Below are positions 1 to 8,489 of a stretch of DNA of 43,396 nucleotides, piece by piece. Every line of letters starts with the position of its first letter. Position 1 is the stretch's first letter. The stretch is from Verrucomicrobiaceae bacterium E54. Its GTDB lineage: Bacteria > Verrucomicrobiota > Verrucomicrobiia > Verrucomicrobiales > Akkermansiaceae. Location: NCBI GenBank assembly GCA_022548915.1, contig JAKZES010000045.1, positions 1 through 43,396 on the forward strand, in the 5' to 3' direction. The notes beneath the pieces are model-generated. The model saw only the letters and a list, made by a program, of their open reading frames with translations, did no database searches and was not told the origin of the DNA. The position numbers and the translations under genes were made by a program.

Positions 1-1
1 G

Positions 2-427
2 CATTCCTCTGGGGTCCGGGGCGCGCGGGAGCTGGCTGACGGCCGGATTCTCTCTTGGTCGTGGGATAAGAGGCTGCGCTTGTGGAACGGGCAGAGCGGT
101 GAGTGCCTGGAGATCGTTGCACAAGCTGATGCCGCCAACCTTCATCCCGAATGGCTCCATGCTCGATTCTTAAAGGAGTCCCCTGATGCGGTTGCTGGAG
201 ATTTTCATGCCATTTCCTCCAAGCGATCGGCACATCTTCGCCACAAGAATACCCCATCCCCGCTTGCTGCTTGGAATGCGGAATCCGATTCAGAAGCGCC
301 CTTGCTGTTCCCCGATGGCACCGCCGTCGTCACCCAACAAAACGGTCAAGTTTGCATCCTCAAGCTGTATCACGGCAACCGCCGAGTGACCCTCGAAGAA
401 GTGGAAAAGTCGCTTGCTTGCGTATGA
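2..427 (+). CDS. C-terminal end of a WD40-repeat protein (cut by window edge)
   Basis: The frame is open from the first bases, so the start lies outside the window; an internal ATG at 80 is inside a WD40 blade and is unlikely to be the start. The visible part has one complete blade with the LSWSWDKRLRLWN signature, a less conserved stretch, then a closing segment (PLAAWNAESDSEAPLLFPDG followed by an NGQVCILKLYHG run). That closing segment matches the C-terminus of the TIR-NACHT-WD40 protein at 18567-22940, so this is the tail of a paralogue in the opposite orientation. Its N-terminal effector domain cannot be seen. WD40 propellers in such proteins usually act as sensor or scaffold for a STAND ATPase; that role is inferred here from the paralogue. 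Confidence 0.85.
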   Translation, partial: HSSGVRGARELADGRILSWSWDKRLRLWNGQSGECLEIVAQADAANLHPEWLHARFLKESPDAVAGDFHAISSKRSAHLRHKNTPSPLAAWNAESDSEAPLLFPDGTAVVTQQNGQVCILKLYHGNRRVTLEEVEKSLACV

Positions 428-522
428 ACGTTCTCCAGTTCACTGGAGTCCGGATCTGATGCCTATTCGACAACCGAATCCCTCTCAGCAGTTGAATTCC
501 CTGAGCCGACTCGTAAGCCTCA
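428..522. other. Short intergenic stretch between convergent genes
   Basis: It lies between the end of the WD40 fragment and the end of the GH16-like gene on the other strand. No convincing hairpin with a T-run was seen. Confidence 0.4.
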
Positions 523-1836
523 TCACTGGCCCGGCACCACGGCCACTCGGTAAAACCTCCGCGTTGCCGAAGCCGCACTGGTATCCGTCAGTTCAAAGTC
601 CTGCTCGGGTGCGATCGTCGTGGAGACCAAATCCCATTCTTTGAGATCATCGGAGCGTTCCAAACGATACCAGAGCTGGGGGTCGCCGGTGAGCTGGAGA
701 TGGAAGATCCCCGCGACATCGAGGGATACCGCGCGCACGCGTGGAGCCATCGGCTCCAACGGGATAAACGCAAAGCGGCTGATGACGACCTCGACCTCCT
801 GCCCATCGGAGGGAGACGTGCCGTTGAAGAGCCAGAGGTTCATGCGGACGCGCTCGTCGCCGGGAGTGGGTACGCTGGCACTTGTGTTGCTCCAGGTGGC
901 GATCTGAGGAATGGACGCGGGCGGCGGTGCGAAGGTTCCGTTGTGGCTGACGTAGTCCACGCGACCCGCCGACCAGGTGAAGCTGTGGGTGGTGGGGGCA
1001 GTGGCGGGAACGCTCCAGCGTGTGAGATTGCCGGAAAGGATGTAGGGCTGGACGACAAACTGGGCATTGGTCGAGTCTGCGGCATTGCCCCAGCGTGAAA
1101 ACTCGACATCAATCTCACGATGACCGCCGGTGGTGGTGGGATCGTGGTCGTAGGTGAAAAGCCCGAGCACGACATTGGGATCGAGATCGTCCACGGCGGA
1201 ATCGAGGAAGAAGCGGTAGCTGCCGTAACCGAAGGCGCGACTTGAGACGACCTCCGGGCAAAGCCACTGGCCGTCGCGGAAGGTGATGCGCAGGTGCAAG
1301 CGACCAGTTGCATCCACCCAGACGTTGTCGGTGCTGTCGGTGAATCGATTCGGCCCCGGCCCGAACAGGTAGCCACCGGAGTTTTTCACGTCCCAGTCGT
1401 AGCCGCACCAGTGAAAGGCATTCGGACTGCCGCGCTCGGTGATGACGCTGGCCACCGAGTTCGTCTCCAATTCCTCGGGAAGCACCGCCAGTCCATGCGC
1501 CAGCGGCGGCGTGTAGCTCTGGGGCACGAGAAACGCCGCGATCTTCGTGGCATACGCATCCGCACCACCGGTGGTGATGTCGCAGGACCAGGTGCCGTCG
1601 TTCTGGATGACCGTCAGCGGCGCGGCATCGGTGGGTTTGGTCCACCACCCCTGCACGAAGAGATAAACCGCGACCCGGAAGTCCGCCGGCGTGACCTCGC
1701 TGACGACACCCGAGAGGTCGGCAGGGGAACCCATCACCGGCACGGAGGTCAGGGAAATGCCGGGCGTCTGCGCGGCGAGCGGCGCGGCCCACGCCAGCCA
1801 CGCCGCAGCCGTGATCCTCGACCATTTGGTTTTCAT
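523..1836 (-). CDS. Secreted GH16-like (concanavalin-fold) protein
   Basis: The 437-residue product starts with a typical signal peptide (MKTKW, a hydrophobic core, APLAAQ, cleavage near residue 22). Residues about 30-125 form a beta-rich domain with a GTW...I...G pattern, also seen in the C-terminal half of the TIR protein at 7439-8455. Residues about 130-360 look like a GH16/laminarinase-type jelly roll. The EIDVE motif at 241-245 fits the family catalytic ExDxE signature, preceded by GGHR. Residues about 370-437 form the 'LERSDDLKEW...TRRFYRV' module common at the C-terminus of secreted verrucomicrobial proteins. Beta-glucan hydrolysis outside the cytoplasm is inferred from the family. Its link to the surrounding immune-like genes is unclear; a second glucanase-like gene (GH17) lies 4 kb away. 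Confidence 0.8.
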   Translation of the reverse strand: MKTKWSRITAAAWLAWAAPLAAQTPGISLTSVPVMGSPADLSGVVSEVTPADFRVAVYLFVQGWWTKPTDAAPLTVIQNDGTWSCDITTGGADAYATKIAAFLVPQSYTPPLAHGLAVLPEELETNSVASVITERGSPNAFHWCGYDWDVKNSGGYLFGPGPNRFTDSTDNVWVDATGRLHLRITFRDGQWLCPEVVSSRAFGYGSYRFFLDSAVDDLDPNVVLGLFTYDHDPTTTGGHREIDVEFSRWGNAADSTNAQFVVQPYILSGNLTRWSVPATAPTTHSFTWSAGRVDYVSHNGTFAPPPASIPQIATWSNTSASVPTPGDERVRMNLWLFNGTSPSDGQEVEVVISRFAFIPLEPMAPRVRAVSLDVAGIFHLQLTGDPQLWYRLERSDDLKEWDLVSTTIAPEQDFELTDTSAASATRRFYRVAVVPGQ

Positions 1837-1942
1837 CCCGACGAACGGCTGACTCTACCACCATCCACTCGGACCCGGCGAGCGGCATGTCGGGCGGGGG
1901 CGTGGAATCGAAGGTACCCGGTGGCTGCTTTGGGCGGAGCCC

Positions 1943-3070
1943 TCACAACAAATGCTCCAGCCGGACGTGGTGCTGCGCATACGCCGCGCCGGCGCGCTGC
2001 AGCCACGGGATCATCGCGAAGTTGTCCGGCCGGAAGCGCCCGGCGAATTCGCTCTCGGCCGCCGCCACCTCTTGCCGGTTGAAGACCTGATTGTAGCGCA
2101 CGTAGGCGAACTTCTTCTCGCCGTCGGCGAGCACGCCGGGGCCGGCAAGATCTCCGAGTTCCATGTCGATCGGATCCCCGAACTCGCACTGCCCAAGCAC
2201 CCGGCAGATCAGGTCTTGTTCGGTGTTGATCGACTCCGTCAGCTCGATCGGCAGGTTCACCGCGTCCTGCAGGATGCCCAGCCGATCCCGGCGGCCCGGG
2301 CCGGTCGAACTCTTCGCCCGACCCGTCCCCACCGAGACCACCCTCAGGCGGTCCGTTCCGCAGGGCCATCCGACCCGGTAGCAGGGCAGCGTGGCGGTAA
2401 GAAAGGCGATCACCGACGGATTCGCGTAGGCGGTGACGCCTCCATCAACGAAGGTGAACTCGGTGCCACCGAGCACGACCTTCTCGGGCGGGAAGAACAC
2501 CGGCAGGGCGCTGCTCGCCCTTACGAGCTGCCACAGCGGAATGTCGAGATTGCAGTCGGGCAGGTCCCGCTGGTTGAACTTCGCCCGCGGATTGTTGGTC
2601 ACCGGCCAGGCCGACCCCGAGTCGGCATTCCTCATCACCACCATCAGCAGGGTCCGCAGCTTCTCGGTGCCGAGCAGCGCCGGCACTTCGCCCTGGTCGT
2701 CCTCGCTGAAATAGCCGCGCAGGAATTCCGAAAGTGCCTGCGCGGAGTAGAGGGCCTTCCGCCGCTTCAGCAACGAGGGCCTCGCAAACATCCGCGGCCC
2801 GATCTCGGCATACATTTCCCGAATGTGAACCGCCGAGTCACCCCACGAGAGAAAGGTCGCAATGATCGCGCCGGTGCTGGTCCCGGCGATGAAATCGAAG
2901 TGATCGGCCAGAACCAGTTCGGGATTCCGGTGGTGCTCCCGCAGCAGCTCCTCCATCCGCACCAGGATCTCGATCGCGAACACCCCACGGATGCCACCCC
3001 CATCGATGGTGAGGATGCGCTTGCGGCTCGTCCCGCCAGCTTCCAGGGAGTCTGACCGCCGCGATTTCAC
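1943..3070 (-). CDS. Patatin-like phospholipase
   Basis: Patatin family enzymes hydrolyse acyl chains of membrane lipids with a Ser-Asp dyad. From the chosen GTG at 3070 the oxyanion-hole motif GGGIRG is at residues 24-29 and the nucleophile elbow GTSTG at 63-67 (Ser65); the partner Asp is in the later FVDGGV motif. Length (about 375 residues) is normal. The start is uncertain. GTG at 3070 has AGGAAAG about 10 nt upstream and lies 20 nt after the upstream stop. GTG at 3097 would overlap the upstream gene by 8 nt. An ATG at 3250 would add about 60 residues of out-of-frame sequence inside the upstream gene and is rejected. Tight coupling to the PfkB-AAA-RyR gene suggests this is its membrane-attacking effector, as patatins are in CBASS, but no CD-NTase is present. 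Confidence 0.9.
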   Translation of the reverse strand: MKSRRSDSLEAGGTSRKRILTIDGGGIRGVFAIEILVRMEELLREHHRNPELVLADHFDFIAGTSTGAIIATFLSWGDSAVHIREMYAEIGPRMFARPSLLKRRKALYSAQALSEFLRGYFSEDDQGEVPALLGTEKLRTLLMVVMRNADSGSAWPVTNNPRAKFNQRDLPDCNLDIPLWQLVRASSALPVFFPPEKVVLGGTEFTFVDGGVTAYANPSVIAFLTATLPCYRVGWPCGTDRLRVVSVGTGRAKSSTGPGRRDRLGILQDAVNLPIELTESINTEQDLICRVLGQCEFGDPIDMELGDLAGPGVLADGEKKFAYVRYNQVFNRQEVAAAESEFAGRFRPDNFAMIPWLQRAGAAYAQHHVRLEHLL

Positions 3071-3089
3071 TGGGTCGGGTCTTTCCTGC

Positions 3090-5798
3090 TCAATCACCTC
3101 CGCAGGGCTCAGGAGGCACCCCGGGCACCAGCCGATATCCCATCTCGTCCAAGACCGAGTGCATCGCCCGCACGATCGCTTCGTCGAGCAACTTGTCAGC
3201 CTCCGTGAGGGTCGCGAAGGGCTGAAGACTCCGGTGCAGCCTGAGCTCATCGGTCGTCTCGTCGCAATGCTGGTATCCTCGGATCAGGTGATCCCGCACC
3301 CAGAAGTCATGTTCCGCCATCGCCAAGCCTTCATCTACCTTGTCCGGTGGCCTCTCTCCGGCCGACCGCGGGACGGTCCGCTCCAGTTCCAGCCCGGCGA
3401 GCTGCGCCTTGACGAGCAGCAACCGGGCCGGCTTGCGATTGCCGTCCTTCTCGCCCTCGGACAGCTCCGAATAATCCTTCAGGAGCGGATGGGTCAGCGG
3501 GCCTTTGGCGAGGTCGTCGTTGCGCCTTGCGCCGTACCGGTAATTGTCCTTTTCCATTTTCGCGGTCATCCACGATTCATGGGTCGCCTCCGCAATGCGC
3601 TCGATGACGTAAGGGTCGCTGAGTTCGGGCTGCGGAGGATCGAGGAAATCCTCGGTGACGTGCAAACGGATCACGTCCGGCGTGGGTAGGGAGTTTCGGG
3701 TAAACCACCCCGCACCGCACACCCGGCTGGTCGAGACGAGGGCCTCGATCGAGCGCGCCCCGTGCAGGAATTTCTCAGCGAACAGGAAGGCCCGCACGAC
3801 ATCCAGCCCGACCTTGGCAAACTTGGATTTGGGATCGATCACGCTGCCGCAGTGAGTCTCGATCATGTGGCGGACGATGCCTGCCCGTCGGATCCGGTGG
3901 ATCCCGATCGTCCGGTCGAGCTCGGTGATGGCGTTGGGCCCCTTGATGTCCAGGTAGCCCCGCAGGCGGCTGATGAAATCCGGGACCTTGGCATTCCTTA
4001 GTCCGGAATCGTATCCGCCATGCTCGTTCCGCTGGTCGAAGGCCTCGAAGCTCTCGCACTTCCCGCCGGCGAAGACGAAGATCGCTTTGCCAAGCGGGTG
4101 CATGGCACGGCCGTCCCAGAACTCGGCATCCTGCATCGGTGCGAGGAAGTACTTCAGCCAACCAAACTCGCCGCCGAAGTTCGAGTCGAACTCATCGAAG
4201 AAGATCAGAGGCAGGTTTCCCCGGATCGTCTCGTCCCGGACCTGATGCAGGGCCTCGTAGAGTTCCTCCTCGTCACGGAATTGCGACATGTTGAAGGTGA
4301 TCGACTGCTTCTTGCCGCCGAACAGGGAATTCATCAGCTGCTTGATCGCGAAGGACTTTCCGGAACCCGGGGGGCCGAAAACGGCGATGGACAGCGGTCT
4401 CGTGTCCTTGGAGTTCTCCTGATAGGCACGTACTGCGCGCCGGAAGGCGTTGATCCTCTCGATCTCCTCCCGATCGACGGTGAGATAGGCTCCGAAGTGA
4501 ACCTTGGGAATGTCGTCGAGCGCGGCCTCGGCGCCGCGAAGGATGACCTCCGTCGCGAGTGCGGCCACCGCCTCCTCCTGGTCGCCGGCGGCATCCCGAA
4601 GGATGTGGCAGGTCGGCTCGCCCTCCTCGTGCGGATCGACTGGACCATAACCATACCGATCTCCGGTTCCTTCCTCCTCGATTTCCGGGAATGCACAGCG
4701 GAACATCTCCTCCGGCTTCGGCTCCGGCTTCTTTCCCGGTTCCGGCTTCTCCTCCTCCGGCGCGAATGCCTTGGCGAGCGGTTCAGGCAACACCTCGCCG
4801 ACCCGCGGCCCCGCGGCTTCTTCACCGCCTCCTGTCTCCAGCGCGGCCCGGCCCGCGCCGAGAGCACGTGACGCAGCGATGAACAGGGGATACGACTCCG
4901 GAGCCAGCGTGTTGAGGACCACTCCCGCCGTGAGATACGAGCCGGCCCCGAAGATCATCCCGGGGAACTGGTCGTCGTAGACGCCCTCGTGGCATTCGGG
5001 ATGGTAAAGAAAACGGACCAGACGTCCCCGTTCCCAAAGACCTTCCCCGGCTGAAGCCTGATACGCCAGATCCGCCGGGTCCCGCGAAACAATCCCAACC
5101 CCGCTCAAGCCGAAGCGAACGATCACTCGGCGGCAGCGGGCGAGCTGCCCGAGGACACCTTCGCCCCAAAGCGCCCGCAGCAGATCCTCGATCGTACTGT
5201 CCCATGAACTGCCCTCGGAAAGCCGCTCACCCGCATCGCGTAGCGCCGAGGCCGACAGCACCACCGTGAGCCGTTCTGCGCACTCCGGCGCGAACTCCCG
5301 CAAAAGCGGTGAACACGGATCGACCACGCTGGTCTTCACCAGAATGCTACCGCATCCTTTCGCCCGCTCGCGGAGCTGCCGCCAGGCAGCGGCATCGTGG
5401 GAGAAGTCCAGGCCCAGGTTCTCGACCACCAGGACGTCCCCGGCTCCGAGTTCAGGAACATCCGGGGCTCCGGACTCCCCGAGACGGCATCCCAGGAACT
5501 CGCGAACCCGCCACGTCTTGTCGAACCGGGCCCACACCTGGAATGCCTCACTGGGCTTGTTCTTGCGACGCGCAGCCTTGGCCATGGCAGCGGGCCCGAG
5601 CACGTCCGCATCCAGTCGGCCGCACACCTTCCCGAGGAGTTTAGCCAGGAAATCCGCCCCACCCGGGCTCTTGTTCAGGAAGGCCTTGTTTCCGGCCGAC
5701 GCGTAGGAGCCTTCGGCCTCGGGATACTGCACCAGGTGGAAGTCCGTCAGGCGATCGCCCGTCACTACCACCCTCCGTGGCACGCGTTCTTCAGACAT
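3090..5798 (-). CDS. PfkB-like / AAA+ ATPase / RyR-domain protein
   Basis: This 902-residue protein has three parts. Residues 8-315 resemble a ribokinase/PfkB fold: a VVTGDRLTDF start, a VVLSASALRDAG strand-helix, IVRFGLSGVGIVSR, and FGAGSYLTAGVVL where PfkB enzymes carry the GAGD anion hole (here GAGS, so catalysis is doubtful). An acidic, Pro/Glu/Lys-rich linker follows (340-400). Residues about 440-700 are an AAA+ ATPase with Walker A GPPGSGKS (475-482) and Walker B LIFFDEFDS (about 531-539). Residues 730-800 match the RyR domain (IAEATHESWM...NYRYG...HPLLKDYSELSE), which is predicted to bind a nucleotide-derived ligand. The downstream patatin is adjacent. I infer an ATP-dependent sensor or signal relay controlling the phospholipase; no activity is known for this combination. 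Confidence 0.85.
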   Translation of the reverse strand: MSEERVPRRVVVTGDRLTDFHLVQYPEAEGSYASAGNKAFLNKSPGGADFLAKLLGKVCGRLDADVLGPAAMAKAARRKNKPSEAFQVWARFDKTWRVREFLGCRLGESGAPDVPELGAGDVLVVENLGLDFSHDAAAWRQLRERAKGCGSILVKTSVVDPCSPLLREFAPECAERLTVVLSASALRDAGERLSEGSSWDSTIEDLLRALWGEGVLGQLARCRRVIVRFGLSGVGIVSRDPADLAYQASAGEGLWERGRLVRFLYHPECHEGVYDDQFPGMIFGAGSYLTAGVVLNTLAPESYPLFIAASRALGAGRAALETGGGEEAAGPRVGEVLPEPLAKAFAPEEEKPEPGKKPEPKPEEMFRCAFPEIEEEGTGDRYGYGPVDPHEEGEPTCHILRDAAGDQEEAVAALATEVILRGAEAALDDIPKVHFGAYLTVDREEIERINAFRRAVRAYQENSKDTRPLSIAVFGPPGSGKSFAIKQLMNSLFGGKKQSITFNMSQFRDEEELYEALHQVRDETIRGNLPLIFFDEFDSNFGGEFGWLKYFLAPMQDAEFWDGRAMHPLGKAIFVFAGGKCESFEAFDQRNEHGGYDSGLRNAKVPDFISRLRGYLDIKGPNAITELDRTIGIHRIRRAGIVRHMIETHCGSVIDPKSKFAKVGLDVVRAFLFAEKFLHGARSIEALVSTSRVCGAGWFTRNSLPTPDVIRLHVTEDFLDPPQPELSDPYVIERIAEATHESWMTAKMEKDNYRYGARRNDDLAKGPLTHPLLKDYSELSEGEKDGNRKPARLLLVKAQLAGLELERTVPRSAGERPPDKVDEGLAMAEHDFWVRDHLIRGYQHCDETTDELRLHRSLQPFATLTEADKLLDEAIVRAMHSVLDEMGYRLVPGVPPEPCGGD

Positions 5799-6099
5799 GG
5801 AGTCAGCCTGCCCTAACGACCTCGCCGAAGCGAGTCCGAACTCAAAGTGTTGGGTAGGCTATCTCGACTTCGCGAGGATCGTTGTCTCCGCACCCTCCGA
5901 AACGTCGACGACTCGATGGGAACGTGAACGGGGAACCAGCTTAGAACCGCAACGCGCGATCCCATCATCAGCAGCCAACAGCCCGTCCAGAACTCGTGTA
6001 CCGCATCTTCGAATGCACGCCCTGAGTTCGTTCTCCAAGACCACGCCGAAAGGTCCTCCAACTGAAAAACCGTGGGCAGCAATCATTCCAACCACTGAA
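5799..6099. other. Intergenic region without a supported gene
   Basis: About 300 bp separate the start of the PfkB-AAA-RyR gene from the end of the GH17-like gene. The promoter of the 5798 gene should be here. A tiny perfect stem-loop (CTCGC-cgaa-GCGAG, 5821-5834) lies just upstream of that gene's start. Short open frames on both strands show no domain features. Confidence 0.5.
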
Positions 6100-7431
6100 T
6101 CATCGGGGCATCACGAGTTCAACGACTACGTCTGAGACCTCATGGCGATACTCGGGTGCGACTTGCGGCAAATCCTGGGTATAGATTCCCTGCCCCCGTA
6201 GCGCCGGGTCGCGCGCCCGTTCATCGATAAGCTCTTTTGCCACGGGATCAGGTGCCGCGAGGACGAGGAGGCTGATGGTTTGCCCCTGCCGAGGGGGATA
6301 TTCGCTGTTGCCGATTTGTCCTCTGGTGGACCACTCCCCACTGTCGCGAATGTCAAAAACGCCATTTGGCGGAAGCTGCAAGAACCAGCCGGGTGCAGCA
6401 GGATCTTCAACGTTCACAAACAACAGCAAGGTGTGGTCTTTTCCGAGATTGCCACAGTGCCCTGAGACACTAAAGAAACCACCATCTGGCAGCCTGCGAA
6501 CCTCTAACTTTGACTTGTTTTTTATGCTGTCAATCCGCACCGGGGAACCCTCGGCGGGCCCGTGTGAAGCGTCCATCAGCCAAGTCGCGATCTTTTTCGG
6601 CTTCCGATTCGCATCAAAAATCCCCCAAAAGGGCTCTGCCGGGTGATGAGTCTTCCAAACTTGATCGAAGGCCTCGAAATAGACGAACGGCACCTCCAGC
6701 ACGTGCAACGCCTGATAGTATTCTGCCTGGGCCTGCTCATCAGGCAACTTGACACCGTCGTCGAGGCTATTCGTTGGCAGTCCCACCTCCTTGCAAAGGA
6801 TGGGGACTCCAGTCGCCTTTGCGCGCAACTCTTCGACCTGGGCCTTGGTCCACCTGCTGGCCCCCGGTTCGGATGTTTGGCGGTTCCAGAACGGATGGAC
6901 ATTGGGAAACAACCAATCGCCCACAGTCAGCAACTCGGGGATACTTGTATAATCCTCAATCTGCTCGCTTGTGGTGACGGGTTTCCCGCTCCATTCGCGC
7001 AACTCCTTGATGCGTGACCTCAGAACATCGAGTGTGTATCGATTCTCGCGCCCGATTCCTTCGTTGCCAACGCAGTATCCGTCCACCACTCCAGCGAGAG
7101 ACCGGGCGTTCTTCCACTCCTCTTCGTTTTCGGGATTGTAAACACCCAGAATCACAAATTCGATACCCGCCTCCCGGGCAAGCTTGGGGATCTCCATCTT
7201 GAGGCCATCACAACCATAAGTGACGATGCCGCCAAAGCCGGCAGCCGCGAGGGTTTCAAGATCAATCGTGATCTCATCAGCGCATTCAGGCATCGGTGAT
7301 CTCCCTGTGGGGGAATATGCAACCCAACGGGTGGAACGAAAAGACTCGTCGAGATAACCTGGAATCCCAGCGTTCAGGGAAGAGGTCATACTTGCAATAG
7401 CGGCGGCCAAAATGTAGGCTTGTGTTTTCAT
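6100..7431 (-). CDS. Exported GH17-like beta-1,3-glucanase
   Basis: The start is taken at ATG 7431, which gives a clean signal peptide (MKTQAYILAAAIASMTSS, then LNAG) and places it 7 nt after the upstream stop. An ATG at 7482 would only add residues read from inside the upstream gene. The protein (443 residues) has the GH17 TIM-barrel pattern: VGNEGIGREN with the probable acid/base Glu, NVHPFW, ILCKEVGLPT with the probable nucleophile Glu, and FVYFEAFDQVWK...FWGIFDANRKPK near the barrel end. A beta-rich tail of about 130 residues follows. GH17 enzymes act on beta-1,3-glucans outside the cytoplasm. It appears co-transcribed with the membrane TIR protein, an unusual pairing; the functional link is unknown. 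Confidence 0.85.
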   Translation of the reverse strand: MKTQAYILAAAIASMTSSLNAGIPGYLDESFRSTRWVAYSPTGRSPMPECADEITIDLETLAAAGFGGIVTYGCDGLKMEIPKLAREAGIEFVILGVYNPENEEEWKNARSLAGVVDGYCVGNEGIGRENRYTLDVLRSRIKELREWSGKPVTTSEQIEDYTSIPELLTVGDWLFPNVHPFWNRQTSEPGASRWTKAQVEELRAKATGVPILCKEVGLPTNSLDDGVKLPDEQAQAEYYQALHVLEVPFVYFEAFDQVWKTHHPAEPFWGIFDANRKPKKIATWLMDASHGPAEGSPVRIDSIKNKSKLEVRRLPDGGFFSVSGHCGNLGKDHTLLLFVNVEDPAAPGWFLQLPPNGVFDIRDSGEWSTRGQIGNSEYPPRQGQTISLLVLAAPDPVAKELIDERARDPALRGQGIYTQDLPQVAPEYRHEVSDVVVELVMPR

Positions 7432-7438
7432 GGTAGAA

Positions 7439-8455
7439 TCAGTCAGTGAGAAAGAATGATAGCGAGCTGACGGGAGAGACACTCGGATTATCCTCGGGTG
7501 GCCATGCGTAAACTCCTGAACGCGCGGCCGATTGATACCGTTTGAAGTCGCTTTTCGGGACGATGTAGGATTTCAAGACAAAATGGTCGCCAACGTTCGG
7601 TGGAAAACTCGCGTTTCCAACCTGAACCTCCTTGCTCCATTTGCCGGTCTCATCGGGATGAATCCGAGCCCCGCCGTACTGGGGCCGCTCGATCCCGTCT
7701 GCGGCGGTCACCGTAAGGAGAATCGCGCCGGCTTCGGAGATGCCGTAGGCGATTCCTTCCACCGTCACACGGGCTCCCTGCCCCGACGCGAAGCGGAAAG
7801 AAGCCCTTCCGCCATCGTCTGGCCTGGTGATTTCAACACGCTGAATTGAAGGGTCCATTTTCGTGGACCCGTCCCCGCTTCGGTTTTCGACAGCTTGGTT
7901 TTTTTCGTAGTAAACCCACAAGGCCGAAATACCGGCGAGAACGATGAGCACCACAGCAGCCAAAGGAATTTGTGAACGACGGCCAGCCTCAGAATTTAGA
8001 GCTCTATCAATATCTTTAATGAGATCCCTAATCCCTGACTCAAATCCTTCGGGGAACTTGACCGCATGGGAGGTGGTTAATTCTTCCAGGGAGGGCGGGA
8101 GATCTCGAGATTCCGGGAGCTCTGCACCATCAACCATGACAGGCATGACTGGGTTGCCAGTCGCTAATGCGATTTCAACTTCCTTGCGGTGCCAGTCGAC
8201 AGAATCCGCTTTCAGACGCTCTTTCAAAGTGTGAACCCACCCGGGGTCAATAATGACGATAACCAAGGAAGATGACCGGATCTTCTTTTCTATCACTCGC
8301 GGGAATTTGGATGCGGGCGGAATGCTAGTTTTGTCGAGGAAGACATTCTTCTTCCCGAATTTTTTTCGCAATCCTTCAGCAATACCACTCACCAAAGCGG
8401 GAGTGTCCTTATTATTCCTCGTCCGACGATAGGAGATGAAGATATTCGGCTTCAT
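7439..8455 (-). CDS. Membrane-anchored TIR-domain protein
   Basis: Residues 1-150 form a TIR domain: NIFISYRRT at the N-terminus, NVFLDKTSIPPASKF (the BB-loop region), SSLVIVIIDPGW, and DWHRKEVEIAL carrying the Glu expected for NADase activity. A basic RRSQ precedes a single transmembrane helix at about 162-183 (IPLAAVVLIVLAGISALWVYY), which predicts TIR inside and the C-terminal half (200-338) outside. That half is beta-rich with a GKW...VQVGN...VGDHFVL pattern resembling the N-terminal domain of the GH16-like protein. It follows the Nudix-RelA-SLOG-RyR gene by 34 nt and precedes the GH17 gene by 7 nt. NAD cleavage as effector output is inferred from the family. Confidence 0.85.
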   Translation of the reverse strand: MKPNIFISYRRTRNNKDTPALVSGIAEGLRKKFGKKNVFLDKTSIPPASKFPRVIEKKIRSSSLVIVIIDPGWVHTLKERLKADSVDWHRKEVEIALATGNPVMPVMVDGAELPESRDLPPSLEELTTSHAVKFPEGFESGIRDLIKDIDRALNSEAGRRSQIPLAAVVLIVLAGISALWVYYEKNQAVENRSGDGSTKMDPSIQRVEITRPDDGGRASFRFASGQGARVTVEGIAYGISEAGAILLTVTAADGIERPQYGGARIHPDETGKWSKEVQVGNASFPPNVGDHFVLKSYIVPKSDFKRYQSAARSGVYAWPPEDNPSVSPVSSLSFFLTD

Positions 8456-8489
8456 GCGTTCGAATCGACTTAGGTAGTTATTAGGTAAA

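Noticed and set aside
3098-3250. N-terminal extension of the patatin to ATG 3250
   Set aside because: It lies inside the upstream AAA-RyR gene in another frame and gives a Ser/Arg/Cys-rich sequence without similarity to patatins.
5813-6082. An 89-codon open frame on the minus strand in the gap after the PfkB-AAA-RyR gene
   Set aside because: No domain, no ribosome site and shadow-like composition; another equally long frame exists on the other strand.
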